From NCBI GenBank assembly GCA_032052615.1, contig DAMBWF010000002.1, positions 186,001-250,000 of the forward strand: a stretch of DNA of 64,000 nt, read 5' to 3'. The translations under genes were made by a program, and so were the position numbers. This DNA is from Pseudomonas_T sp032052615. Its GTDB lineage: Bacteria > Pseudomonadota > Gammaproteobacteria > Pseudomonadales > Pseudomonadaceae. Below, in pieces: positions 38,301-45,462 of this stretch (position 1 is the first letter of the stretch; the number at the start of each line of letters is the position of its first letter). A model generated the notes under the pieces. The model had not been told where the DNA came from and did no database searches. It was given only the letters and a program-made list of their open reading frames with translations.

Positions 38301-38861
38301 GCCCATCTGCGACGAGTCCTCGACGCCGACCTGGACGGCCATGGCCTGCGCCTGTCGACCCTGGACCCCACCCGGCGCCTACCGGAGCTGGGCTTCACCT
38401 TCCCGGTGGCGAGCCTCGACGTGGCGGCGCTGCGCGAGCTGCTGGTGGACCCCGCCCACGGCCTGCCGGCGCCCATGCGCCAGGCGGCCGAGCGCTTGGA
38501 ATTCGAACACTTGAAGGGCTTCATGAAAGGCTTCATCGACCTCACCTTCGAACACGAGGGACGCTGGTACATCGCCGACTACAAGTCCAACTGGCTCGGC
38601 CCCGACGCCAGTCACTACCGGGGCGAGCGCCTGGAGCAGTCCATCGCCGCCGAGCACTACCACCTGCAATACCTGATCTACCTGGTGGCGCTGCGGCGCT
38701 TCCTGCGCCTGCGCCTGGCGGACTTCGACGACGACCGCCTGGGAGGCGCCTACTACCTGTTCCTGCGCGGCATGCCCGAGGCGGGGGTCTATCAGCAACG
38801 CCCGGACGACGCCCTGCTGGACGCGCTGGACCGCCTGTTCGCCGAAGGAGGCGCGCTATGA
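35328..38861 (+). CDS. recB: Exodeoxyribonuclease V subunit RecB
   Basis: SF1A helicase and nuclease of RecBCD, 1177 residues. Walker A EASAGTGKT is at 17-25, motif II LIDEFQDTDPVQY near 372, helicase motifs TVHTSKGLEYPLVF and RLAYVALTRARDRLW downstream, and the C-terminal RecB nuclease domain has GxxIDLTFEHEG-type and YIADYKSNWLG motifs (DYK near 1083). The ATG overlaps the recC stop, so the frame upstream is not used. It ends in an AAGGAGG-rich stretch that also serves a short downstream ORF. Confidence 0.97.
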   Translation: MSLDLLASPFDGRSLIEASAGTGKTWTLTALYARLLLERQLGVGQVLVVTYTTAATAELRERIRARLAALLAVYQGGEAEDPILAGLHARYPGEDAHRRLLLAVHGFDEAAIFTIHGFCQRALQDAAFEAGGDFDAELTADDREVLDALLADLWRRELAEAEPAWARYLAQRRITPAWLRQRLRGHLGKPYLRIEPRDLAAGDLAAVEAAWERARDAWARDSGAWLAALCAFDGLNKRSYDPARLRLWQTELGAYFADPAALYKAPAGLEKLGREALLKGTRKGLETPLSPLADALQDLHEALAAAEPVGAARLVALQVRLLDALNAELPTRKAAQRLLAFDDLLNRLDDALHGPAGDDLAATLRGRYPVALIDEFQDTDPVQYRIFRRIYADAGDLCFVGDPKQAIYAFRGADLSTYLRAREEAARQYSLAVNHRSTPELIAALNRLFDRPLPFAEAGLLYPPVGASERPRARLVLPEAGAPLELVWLGDDPLGKGEAGERAARDSARRIAALLAASAAGEAYFERDGTRAPLRGGDIAVLVASHRQAASVAAELSARGVPSVRRGRDSVWLSEEAEALAAVLAAYAEPGREGVLRYALASRLLGRDAAHLARCQDDEQAWDAERESAERYHQLWQQQGFMRAFRAWLDEQGVAERLLALADGERRLTNLLHLAELLQAESRLRPGLEPLLAWFDAQRGADHHGEDALLRLESDAERVQIVTVHTSKGLEYPLVFCPFLWDGALLRRDEDITCHAEDGTPLLDLGSERLDDRRLVARHERFAERLRLAYVALTRARDRLWLHWGPVAMPKPRADGGLPDEGLHSSALAWLLHGRHLDGAALLDQLAAHLAALDGAGLRAELDALVALGDGHLAVVALLESEARAQGERRAEPPAPLARLGRTLHSAWRIGSFSGLAAGMHQEAPDRDALAVPATVEPGEGFHGFPRGARAGTCLHAILEDWARGEGELPALVTKHLKGHGLPEHWAEIATAHLRRVLDADLDGHGLRLSTLDPTRRLPELGFTFPVASLDVAALRELLVDPAHGLPAPMRQAAERLEFEHLKGFMKGFIDLTFEHEGRWYIADYKSNWLGPDASHYRGERLEQSIAAEHYHLQYLIYLVALRRFLRLRLADFDDDRLGGAYYLFLRGMPEAGVYQQRPDDALLDALDRLFAEGGAL

Positions 38862-38899
38862 GCCGACGACCTTCCTCGCGCGCGGAGGCCCGACGATGA
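38858..38899 (+). CDS. Thirteen-codon micro-ORF linking recB and recD
   Basis: ATG 38858 overlaps the recB stop (ATGA) and has an excellent AAGGAGG six bases upstream; the frame reads thirteen codons (Arg/Ser-rich) to TGA 38897-38899, which overlaps the recD ATG at 38896 in the same ATGA manner. The peptide itself is unlikely to be functional; the likely role is to carry terminating ribosomes from recB to recD. It could alternatively be the remnant of a longer RecD N-terminus after a frame change. Confidence 0.45.
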   Translation: MSRRPSSRAEARR

Positions 38900-40824
38900 G
38901 CCTCGCCGGCCAGCCCCTCGGCGCCCTGGAGCGGGCCTTCGTCGACAGCCTGCTGCGCCTCGATCCCCAAGCCCCCGATAACGTGCTCGCGGCGGCGGCG
39001 CTGTGCTGCGCGGCCCTGGCCGACGGCGACGTCTGCCTGCCCCTGGCGCGCCTGGCGGGGCGGGTGGCCTTCGACCAAGAGGGCGGCGGCCTGAGCCTGC
39101 CGCCCCTGGATGCCTGGCAGGCGCAGTTGCGCGCCTCGCCCCTGGTCGCCGCGCCTGGCGGGTTCGCGCCGCTGGTGCTGGACGACGAGCGCCTCTACCT
39201 GGCCCGCTACCACGCCTACGAGCGCGACCTGGCCGAGCAGTTGCTGGTCCGCCACGCCAGCCGCCCGGCGCTGGACGAGGCGCGCCTGGCGGATTCCCTG
39301 GCGCGGCTGTTCGCGGGCAACGCCGAGCGTCCGGACTGGCAGCGCCTGGCCGCGGCCCAGGCGGTGCGCCGCTGCCTGGCGGTGATCTCCGGCGGGCCGG
39401 GCACCGGCAAGACCACCACCGTGGTGCGCCTGCTGGCCGCCTTGCTGGAACAGCACGACGCCGCCGCCGGGCCGCCGCCCCTGGCCATCGGCCTGGCCGC
39501 GCCCACCGGCAAGGCGGCGGCGCGCATGGCCGAGGCGATCCGCGCGGCCAAGGCCTCGCTGCCGGTGAGCGAGGCGGTGCGCGTGGCGCTGCCCGAGGAC
39601 GCCCAGACCCTGCACCGCCTGCTGGGCGGCCGGGGCGACAGCCCGCAGGTGCGCCACCACGCCGGCAACCCCCTGGCCCTGGATGTGCTGGTGGTGGACG
39701 AGGCGTCCATGGTCGACCTGGCGCTGATGGCCAAGCTGCTGGACGCCTTGCCGCCCGGCGCCCGGCTGATTCTCCTGGGGGACAAGGACCAGCTCTCGGC
39801 GGTGGAGGCCGGCGCGGTGTTCGCCGAGCTGTGCGAGGGGCGCGGCTTCGACCACGAGACCGCCGAGGCCCTGGGCCGGCTGACCGGCCAGCCGGTGCCG
39901 GCGCGGATGCCTCGCTCGCGCCTGGGCAGCGCCGTGGTGCTGCTCGAATACAGCCATCGCTTCGCCGGCGACAGCGGCATCGGCGAGCTGGCGCGGCGGA
40001 TCAACGCCGGCGACCCGGCGGCGGTGCTCGCCCTGCTGCGGGAGGGCCGCGACGACCTCGGCTGGAACCCGGCGCCGGGGGTATCCGCCTTGCTGGAGCG
40101 CCTCGAGCGGGGCTACGAGCCCTACCTGGCGGCCGCCCGGCGCGGCGACCCGGCCAGCGCCTTCGCCGCCTTCGCCGGTTTCCGCGCCCTTGCCGCCCAG
40201 CGCGAGGGACCCTGGGGCGTGGCCGGTCTCAACGAAGCCCTGGAGACCCGGCTCAAGCGGCGCCTGGGGGTGGCCCAGCGGGAGCGCTGGTTCCCCGGGC
40301 GGGCGGTGATGGTCCGCCAGAACGACTACGCCCTGGGCCTGTACAACGGCGATATCGGCCTGTGCCTGGCGACGCCCCGGGGCCTGGCGGTGTTCTTCGA
40401 GGGCGAGCAGGATTACCGGCGCTTCGCCCCGGCGCGCCTGCCCAGCCACGACAGCGCCTTCGCCATGACCGTGCACAAGAGCCAGGGTTCGGAGTTCGAC
40501 GAGGTGTTGCTGGCCCTGCCGGAGCAGAGCAGCCCGCTGCTCAGTCGCGCGCTGCTCTACACCGGGATCACCCGGGCGCGGCGACGGGTGGAGGTCTGGG
40601 GCCTGCCGGCGCGGCTGGAAGAAGCGGTGAGCCACCGCGCCGAGCGCGCCGCTGGGCTGGCGCGGCGACTGGCCTTGGACGGCGCACCCGAGGCCGAGCC
40701 CGCCAGGGTGGCGGCCGGTCCAGATCAGGCCGAGCCACGTCAGGCCGGGCCGCGCCAGGCCGAGCCACGTCAGACGGGGCCGTCCCAGGCCGAAGCAGGC
40801 CCGTCCCAGCTCGACCTGTTCTGA
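38896..40824 (+). CDS. recD: Exodeoxyribonuclease V subunit RecD
   Basis: SF1B 5'-3' helicase of RecBCD, 642 residues. After a helical N-terminal domain come Walker A SGGPGTGKTTT near residue 165, APTGKAAARM (motif Ia), VVDEASMVDL (motif II), LLGDKDQLSAVEAG (motif III), and FAMTVHKSQGSEFDEV and YTGITRARRRVEVWG (motifs V-VI). The last 35 residues are an odd extension: five-residue QAEPR-type repeats ending in QLDLF, a match to the beta-clamp-binding consensus. A GGAGG box precedes the ATG, which also overlaps the stop of a micro-ORF. Confidence 0.96.
   Translation: MSLAGQPLGALERAFVDSLLRLDPQAPDNVLAAAALCCAALADGDVCLPLARLAGRVAFDQEGGGLSLPPLDAWQAQLRASPLVAAPGGFAPLVLDDERLYLARYHAYERDLAEQLLVRHASRPALDEARLADSLARLFAGNAERPDWQRLAAAQAVRRCLAVISGGPGTGKTTTVVRLLAALLEQHDAAAGPPPLAIGLAAPTGKAAARMAEAIRAAKASLPVSEAVRVALPEDAQTLHRLLGGRGDSPQVRHHAGNPLALDVLVVDEASMVDLALMAKLLDALPPGARLILLGDKDQLSAVEAGAVFAELCEGRGFDHETAEALGRLTGQPVPARMPRSRLGSAVVLLEYSHRFAGDSGIGELARRINAGDPAAVLALLREGRDDLGWNPAPGVSALLERLERGYEPYLAAARRGDPASAFAAFAGFRALAAQREGPWGVAGLNEALETRLKRRLGVAQRERWFPGRAVMVRQNDYALGLYNGDIGLCLATPRGLAVFFEGEQDYRRFAPARLPSHDSAFAMTVHKSQGSEFDEVLLALPEQSSPLLSRALLYTGITRARRRVEVWGLPARLEEAVSHRAERAAGLARRLALDGAPEAEPARVAAGPDQAEPRQAGPRQAEPRQTGPSQAEAGPSQLDLF
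40726..40806 (+). repeat. Imperfect 15-base tandem repeats in the recD 3' end
   Basis: Units at 40726-40740, 40741-40755, 40756-40770 and 40771-40785 plus a longer fifth encode QAEPR, QAGPR, QAEPR, QTGPS and QAEAGPS. The first and third units are identical. Such repeats can change copy number by slippage and would lengthen or shorten the spacer before the final QLDLF. Confidence 0.8.
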
Positions 40825-40908
40825 GCCTTGGCGCGGGCGGTGGCCTTGGGGTAGGGTCCTCGGGTTCGTCCGCCGCGCCACGGCGGCCGCTTTCCGGAGA
40901 GGACCCCC

Positions 40909-42057
40909 ATGAACGCACCCCTGGTGATCATCGGCACCGGCCTGGCCGGCTACACCCTGGCCAAGGAATTCCGCAAGCTGGACGGCGACACGCCGTTGTT
41001 GCTGATCACGGCCGACGACGGCCGCTCCTATTCCAAGCCGATGCTTTCCACCGGCTTCGGCAAGGACAAGGACGCCGACGGCCTGAGCATGGCCGAGCCC
41101 GGCGCCATGGCCGAGCAGTTGCGGGCGGAAATCCGCACCCATACGCGGGTCACCGGCATCGACCCGGGGCATCGGCGCCTGTGGATCGGCGAAGAGGCGG
41201 TGCCTTACCGCGACCTCGTGCTGGCCTGGGGAGCCGAGCCGATCCGCGTACCGCTGCAAGGGGACGGCGCCGACGCGGTGTATTCGCTCAACGACCTGGA
41301 GGACTACACCCGCTTCCGCGCCGCCGCCGCCGGCAAGCGCCGCGTGCTGGTGCTTGGCGCCGGGCTGATCGGCTGCGAATTCGCCAACGACCTGCGCCTG
41401 GGCGGCCTGGAGGTGGACGTGGTGGCGCCCTGCGAGCAAGTCATGCCGACCCTGCTGCCGTCCGCCGCGGCCGCCGCCCTGCAGGCCGGTCTGGAAGGCC
41501 TGGGGGTGCGCTTCCACCTGGGGCCGGTGCTGAGCGCCGTGGAGCGGCGCGGCGCCGACCTGGAGGCGCACCTGTCCGACGGCACGCGGATCGTCTGCGA
41601 CCTGGTGCTGTCGGCGGTGGGCCTGCGTCCGCGCACCGACCTGGCCGCCGCCGCCGGCCTCAGGGTCAACCGGGGCATCGAGGTGGACCGCCACCTGCGC
41701 ACTTCCCACGCCAACATCCACGCCCTGGGGGACTGCGCCGAGGTGGACGGTCTCAACCTGCTCTACGTGCTGCCGCTGATGGCCTGCGCCCGGGCCCTGG
41801 CGCGGACCCTCGCCGGCACGCCGACACCGGTGGGCTACGGACCGATGCCGATCACCGTGAAGACCCCGGCCTGCCCGGTGGTGGTCTCGCCGCCGCCCCA
41901 CGGCCTGCGCGGCGACTGGTGGGTGGAGGGGCAGGGGACGGACATCCGTGCCCTCTGCCGGGATGCCGACGGTCGCCTGCTGGGCTACGCCCTGACCGGC
42001 GCGGCGGTGCAGGAGAAGCTGGCGCTGAACCGCGAGCTGCCGTCGCTGTTGGCCTGA
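40909..42057 (+). CDS. Rubredoxin-NAD(+) reductase
   Basis: FAD enzyme passing electrons from NADH to rubredoxin, 382 residues. The N-terminal FAD site is IIGTGLAGYTLAKE, the NAD site is VLVLGAGLIGCEFANDL near residue 145, and the C-terminal GDCAEVDG motif closes the FAD site near 278. Resemblance is to PA5349. A GGAGAGGA box precedes the ATG. In P. aeruginosa the rubredoxin genes lie next to it; none is seen here. Likely roles are alkane oxidation or oxidative-stress electron transfer. Confidence 0.88.
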   Translation: MNAPLVIIGTGLAGYTLAKEFRKLDGDTPLLLITADDGRSYSKPMLSTGFGKDKDADGLSMAEPGAMAEQLRAEIRTHTRVTGIDPGHRRLWIGEEAVPYRDLVLAWGAEPIRVPLQGDGADAVYSLNDLEDYTRFRAAAAGKRRVLVLGAGLIGCEFANDLRLGGLEVDVVAPCEQVMPTLLPSAAAAALQAGLEGLGVRFHLGPVLSAVERRGADLEAHLSDGTRIVCDLVLSAVGLRPRTDLAAAAGLRVNRGIEVDRHLRTSHANIHALGDCAEVDGLNLLYVLPLMACARALARTLAGTPTPVGYGPMPITVKTPACPVVVSPPPHGLRGDWWVEGQGTDIRALCRDADGRLLGYALTGAAVQEKLALNRELPSLLA

Positions 42058-42195
42058 TCCACGGCGCCGCCCGCCGGATGCGCCCGCCTCGCGCGCCGGC
42101 AGGCTGGCGTGGCCCCCATGGGCATGCCATGCTCCCTGGGGTCTGCCTTCCGCCGCGCCACGCGGACGGCTCGACGCCGTCGAGGCAGCACGGAC

Positions 42196-42207
42196 AACAA
42201 CAACAAA
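42196..42207 (+). promoter_or_regulatory. Candidate Crc/Hfq catabolite-repression site upstream of HU
   Basis: AACAACAACAAA satisfies the AANAANAA motif bound by Hfq-Crc and lies 18 bases before the HU ATG, next to the AGAGG ribosome-binding site. Binding there would block translation initiation. Confidence 0.5.
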
Positions 42208-42224
42208 CCGTCAAAGAGGCACTT

Positions 42225-42497
42225 ATGCGCAAACCGGAACTCGCCGCCGTCATCGCGGAAAAGGCCGACCTTACCCGCGATCAGGCCAATCGCGTCCTCA
42301 ATGCCCTGCTCGATGAGATCGCCGGCGCGCTGAACCGCAAGGACAGCGTCACCCTGGTCGGCTTCGGCACCTTCGTCCAGCGCCATCGGGGCGCCCGCAC
42401 CGGCAAGAACCCGCAGACCGGCGAACCGGTGAAGATCAAGGCCAGCAACACCGTGGCGTTCAAGCCGGGCAAGTCCCTGCGGGACGCCGTCAACTGA
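42225..42497 (+). CDS. HU-family DNA-binding protein
   Basis: A 90-residue nucleoid protein with the standard HU layout: helical N-terminus (MRKPELAAVIAEKADLTR), VTLVGFGTFVQRHRGAR, the GKNPQTGEPVKI arm with the intercalating proline, and the AFKPGKSLRDAVN C-terminus. It is the HupN-like type encoded near rubredoxin reductase in Pseudomonas (PA5348). An AGAGG box is eight bases before the ATG, preceded by an A-rich motif. Function: DNA bending and compaction. Confidence 0.95.
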   Translation: MRKPELAAVIAEKADLTRDQANRVLNALLDEIAGALNRKDSVTLVGFGTFVQRHRGARTGKNPQTGEPVKIKASNTVAFKPGKSLRDAVN

Positions 42498-42639
42498 GCG
42501 CGGGCCCGCCGGTGGCACGGCTCGGGGGTCGTGCTCCGGTGGGCCACCGCCCGGGTCTGTCTCGTCCGGCGCGGGCTGTAGTCGCCCCGACAAACCGCTA
42601 CAATGCGCCGCCGTCGCAACCCAACCCGAGGCCGCGTGC

Positions 42640-43035
42640 ATGAAATTTCGTTTTCTCCTGTGGATGATGGGCCGCCTGATGGCCAAGGCCAGCCGCGTCG
42701 ACCCGGCGTTCCGCCAGCAACTGGTGGGCAAGGACCTGGTGTTCCAGTTGCACACCCTGGACGGGCGGATCGCCCGCCACTACATCGTTCGCGACCAGCG
42801 GGTAGTCAGCAAGGGGGGCGCCTACAAGGACCCGGACTTCGCTCTGGGCTTCAAGGACGGCGCCTACGGCTTCGCCACCTTCACCGCGAAGAACAAGCAA
42901 CTGGCCTTCATGCAAGGCATCCAGAACAAGGACATCCAGATCCAGGGCAACCCGGCCCTGGTGATCTGGTTCCAGGGGCTGACCAAGCACCTGGCGCCGA
43001 AGAAAAAGAAACCCACCGAGCAGAAAGCCGCCTGA
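42640..43035 (+). CDS. SCP2-like (sterol carrier fold) small protein
   Basis: A 131-residue protein with an N-terminal helix (MKFRFLLWMMGRLMAKASR) and a domain whose DPDFALGFKDG ... FMQGIQNKDIQIQGNPALV pattern resembles the SCP2 sterol-binding fold (a Dxx...G...GDP pattern near the end), then a Lys-rich tail (PKKKKP). Proteins like it are sometimes labelled helicase in databases, with no motif to support that. A TACAAT -10-like box sits at 42599-42604. A hydrophobic ligand or lipid role is inferred. Confidence 0.6.
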   Translation: MKFRFLLWMMGRLMAKASRVDPAFRQQLVGKDLVFQLHTLDGRIARHYIVRDQRVVSKGGAYKDPDFALGFKDGAYGFATFTAKNKQLAFMQGIQNKDIQIQGNPALVIWFQGLTKHLAPKKKKPTEQKAA

Positions 43036-43284
43036 CCGTCGCGCCGGGCGGCGACCGGGCGAGTCCCCCGGGCCTGGAGCCCCATGGGCTTGTTCCCCGG
43101 TCGAGCGTCTGGACCGCCTCGCGCGCCGGCCGGCGCGCCGCCTTGAGCACCGATTCGCGCCGGCGGCCCCCCGCAGTCCTCGCGCCGGCAACGGCGGACC
43201 TGGCGCACGCTTCGCGCCGCCCCCGCTGGCCCGCGCCAAGGGCTTTCGCTAGGCTGGGCGGGTTCTCCAATGGAAGGCCCCGTC

Positions 43285-43962
43285 ATGCGCGCCCGCACCC
43301 TGTTTCCGACGTTCCTCGCCTGCGCGGTTGCATTCGTTCTTTCGCCCCTCGCCGCCCAGGCGGACCCCGCCGAGGGGGACTACACGCGATTGTTCCGCCT
43401 CGCCGGGCTCGACCTGCTCTGCGAGCAGAGCGCGCCCCTGGCCCAGCGGGGCCTGCCGGCGGAGCAGGCGCGCCAGGCCGAGACGCTGCTGGACAGTGCC
43501 CTGGCCCGGCGCTTCACCGAGGCCGAGCGCGACGTGGGCGACGGCGAGGGTCTCGCCGCCTACCGCGCCCAACTGGAATCCCGCCCGCCGCGCCCCGAGC
43601 GGCTGGCCCTGGTCCGGCGCCTGGACGAGGCGGCCCATACCACGCGCCTGGCGGCGCTGCTGCGCTACGAGGCGGGGAAGACCCAGGCCCTGGCGAGCCT
43701 GCGCGCCCGGGGCGAAACCCTCGACGAGGCGACCCTGGACGCGCGCACGGCGGAGCAGGCCGCCGCGCTGGAACGATCCAGCGCCCAGGCCGTGGAGTCC
43801 TTCATGCTGTACGCCTACCGGCAACTGCCCAGCGAGCAGGTGCGCGCCTATGCGGAGCTGTACGAGCAGCCGGCGGTCAAGGCGCTGCTGGATATCAGCG
43901 TGGCCAGCTTGCCCGCGCTGTTCGCCGAGCGCCGCGCGCGGCTCGACCCGCCGGCGCCGTGA
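43285..43962 (+). CDS. Secreted DUF2059-like protein
   Basis: A 225-residue periplasmic candidate: signal peptide MRARTLFPTFLACAVAFVLS with cleavage after AQA, then an all-helical domain. The C-terminal FMLYAYRQLPSEQVRAYAEL followed by YEQPAVKALLDI mimics the DUF2059 pattern (helix, then a short FYxTPxGxxL-type turn). The start at 43285 is chosen over 43270 because GGAAGG lies seven bases upstream and it begins the signal peptide. Function unknown. Convergent with the HDOD gene. Confidence 0.6.
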   Translation: MRARTLFPTFLACAVAFVLSPLAAQADPAEGDYTRLFRLAGLDLLCEQSAPLAQRGLPAEQARQAETLLDSALARRFTEAERDVGDGEGLAAYRAQLESRPPRPERLALVRRLDEAAHTTRLAALLRYEAGKTQALASLRARGETLDEATLDARTAEQAAALERSSAQAVESFMLYAYRQLPSEQVRAYAELYEQPAVKALLDISVASLPALFAERRARLDPPAP

Positions 43963-43971
43963 GCGCCGTCT

Positions 43972-45381
43972 TCAGACGGCGTGGCCGCCGAACTGCTGGG
44001 CCAGGTCGCGCAGGGCGGCTTCCGCTTCCAGGACCTTGCGCACCGCTTCCTGGGCCTTGGCCGGGGTCAGTTCCAGGCGCTCGTAGAGCGCGGCGGGGAC
44101 GGGCTGGCGCGGGCCTTCGCCGATGCCTTGCTCGCGCAATAGGTTGACGGCGAGGAAGATCAGGTTCGGGAAGGCGGCGTGGGGGCCTGCGTAGTCCGAG
44201 TCGTGCTGGAAGCGCAAGGCCGTGGACAGTTCCTCCGGCATGTCCCAGAAACGCAGCAGCCAGGCGCCGATCTGCTCGCGGGTGATGCCCAGCAGGTGCT
44301 GCTCGACATAGCCGTGGGGCAAATGCGGGTTGACCTCCAGGTGCCGGCAGATCAGCGAGAAGTGGGGCGGGAACACATGGGCCAGGACCAGGTAGCCGAA
44401 GTTGTGCAGCAACCCGGCGAGGTAGGTCAGGCCGGCTTCGGGCCGTAGCGCTCGGGGCATCGCCCGGGTCAGCCCTTCGATCACCGCGGCGGTGTAGATC
44501 GCCTGTTGCCAGTAGGGCGTCGCCTGCTGGGGCTGGTCCTTGGGCAGGCTGAGGGTCTTGCCCAGGGCGAGGCCCAGCGCCAGGTTGATCACCAGGTCGA
44601 AGCCCAGCACCCGGACGATGGCGTCTTCCACCGAGCGAATCCTGCCGGGCGCCGCGTAATAGGGCGACGCCGCCCAGCTCACCACCTGGGCGGCCAGGGC
44701 CGGGTCGGTTTCCACCACGCCGGTGATGTCGTCCACCGTGGCGTTGGGGTCCACCCGCAGCTTGATGATGCGCTGGGCGGTTTCCGGCAGGGGCGGGATC
44801 TCGATGGTTTCTTCCAGGCGCTGCTGGATGCGCCGGGCGGTGAAGGCCTGCACCGCCTGGGTGATTTCCGCGCGGTCGTCGGCGGGGCGGTCGAGGTTCG
44901 GCCGGATGCCGCTCACCGGTTCGCCGAAGCGCGCGGCGCTGGCCTTGCCCAGCAGGGGCCGGAAGGCCTCGGCGGGAATCTCCAGCAGCACTCCGCGCTG
45001 GCCGGACTCCACGTACAGCGTGGGCGCCTCCTGGAGGCGCTCGTCGTACAGGCAGGGAGAACTGGTCAGCGGCGGCAGCCCCGGCAGCGCCTCCAGGCCA
45101 TGGCGGCCGAGCATGCGTTCCAGGCGCTCCGGCCCGATCGCCGTGAGCTTGCGTCCGGTGAGTTCGGCCAGGCGCTTGAGGTCCAGCAACTGGCTGCGGG
45201 GGAACAGCACCAGCAGGGCGCCCACCGCGTCGTCCAGCAGGATGGCTTGCAGGCGCTGGCCGGACGCCAGGTCGCCACTGTCGGGGCGCACCTCGTAGGC
45301 CACGCCGAGCTGCTCCAGCAGTTGATGGATCGCCGCGGGCGGCTGGGCGGCGTTGTCGGGGGCGAAGGCGGGATCGGTCAT
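43972..45381 (-). CDS. HDOD domain protein with YbaK-like N-terminal domain
   Basis: A 469-residue signalling-type protein. Residues 10-150 resemble the YbaK/ProRS-editing fold (HQLLEQLGVAYEV, ILLDDAVGALLVLFPRSQLLDL, LTGRKLTAIGPERL); residues 190-400 are an HDOD domain (IPPLPETAQRIIKLRVDPNA, AAQVVSWAASPYYA, YLAGLLHNFGYLVLAHVFP) whose HN replaces the catalytic HD of true HD phosphohydrolases. Such proteins are regulators rather than enzymes. It matches the PA5346 position upstream of recG on the same strand but is separated from it by 81 bases. Confidence 0.82.
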   Translation of the reverse strand: MTDPAFAPDNAAQPPAAIHQLLEQLGVAYEVRPDSGDLASGQRLQAILLDDAVGALLVLFPRSQLLDLKRLAELTGRKLTAIGPERLERMLGRHGLEALPGLPPLTSSPCLYDERLQEAPTLYVESGQRGVLLEIPAEAFRPLLGKASAARFGEPVSGIRPNLDRPADDRAEITQAVQAFTARRIQQRLEETIEIPPLPETAQRIIKLRVDPNATVDDITGVVETDPALAAQVVSWAASPYYAAPGRIRSVEDAIVRVLGFDLVINLALGLALGKTLSLPKDQPQQATPYWQQAIYTAAVIEGLTRAMPRALRPEAGLTYLAGLLHNFGYLVLAHVFPPHFSLICRHLEVNPHLPHGYVEQHLLGITREQIGAWLLRFWDMPEELSTALRFQHDSDYAGPHAAFPNLIFLAVNLLREQGIGEGPRQPVPAALYERLELTPAKAQEAVRKVLEAEAALRDLAQQFGGHAV

Positions 45382-45462
45382 GGGTCGGTGTCCGGCGACG
45401 GGCGTTGGTCGAAGTATAACCAGAGGCTTCGGCGATGGGCCGGCGGGCTGACCGGCGCGCCG

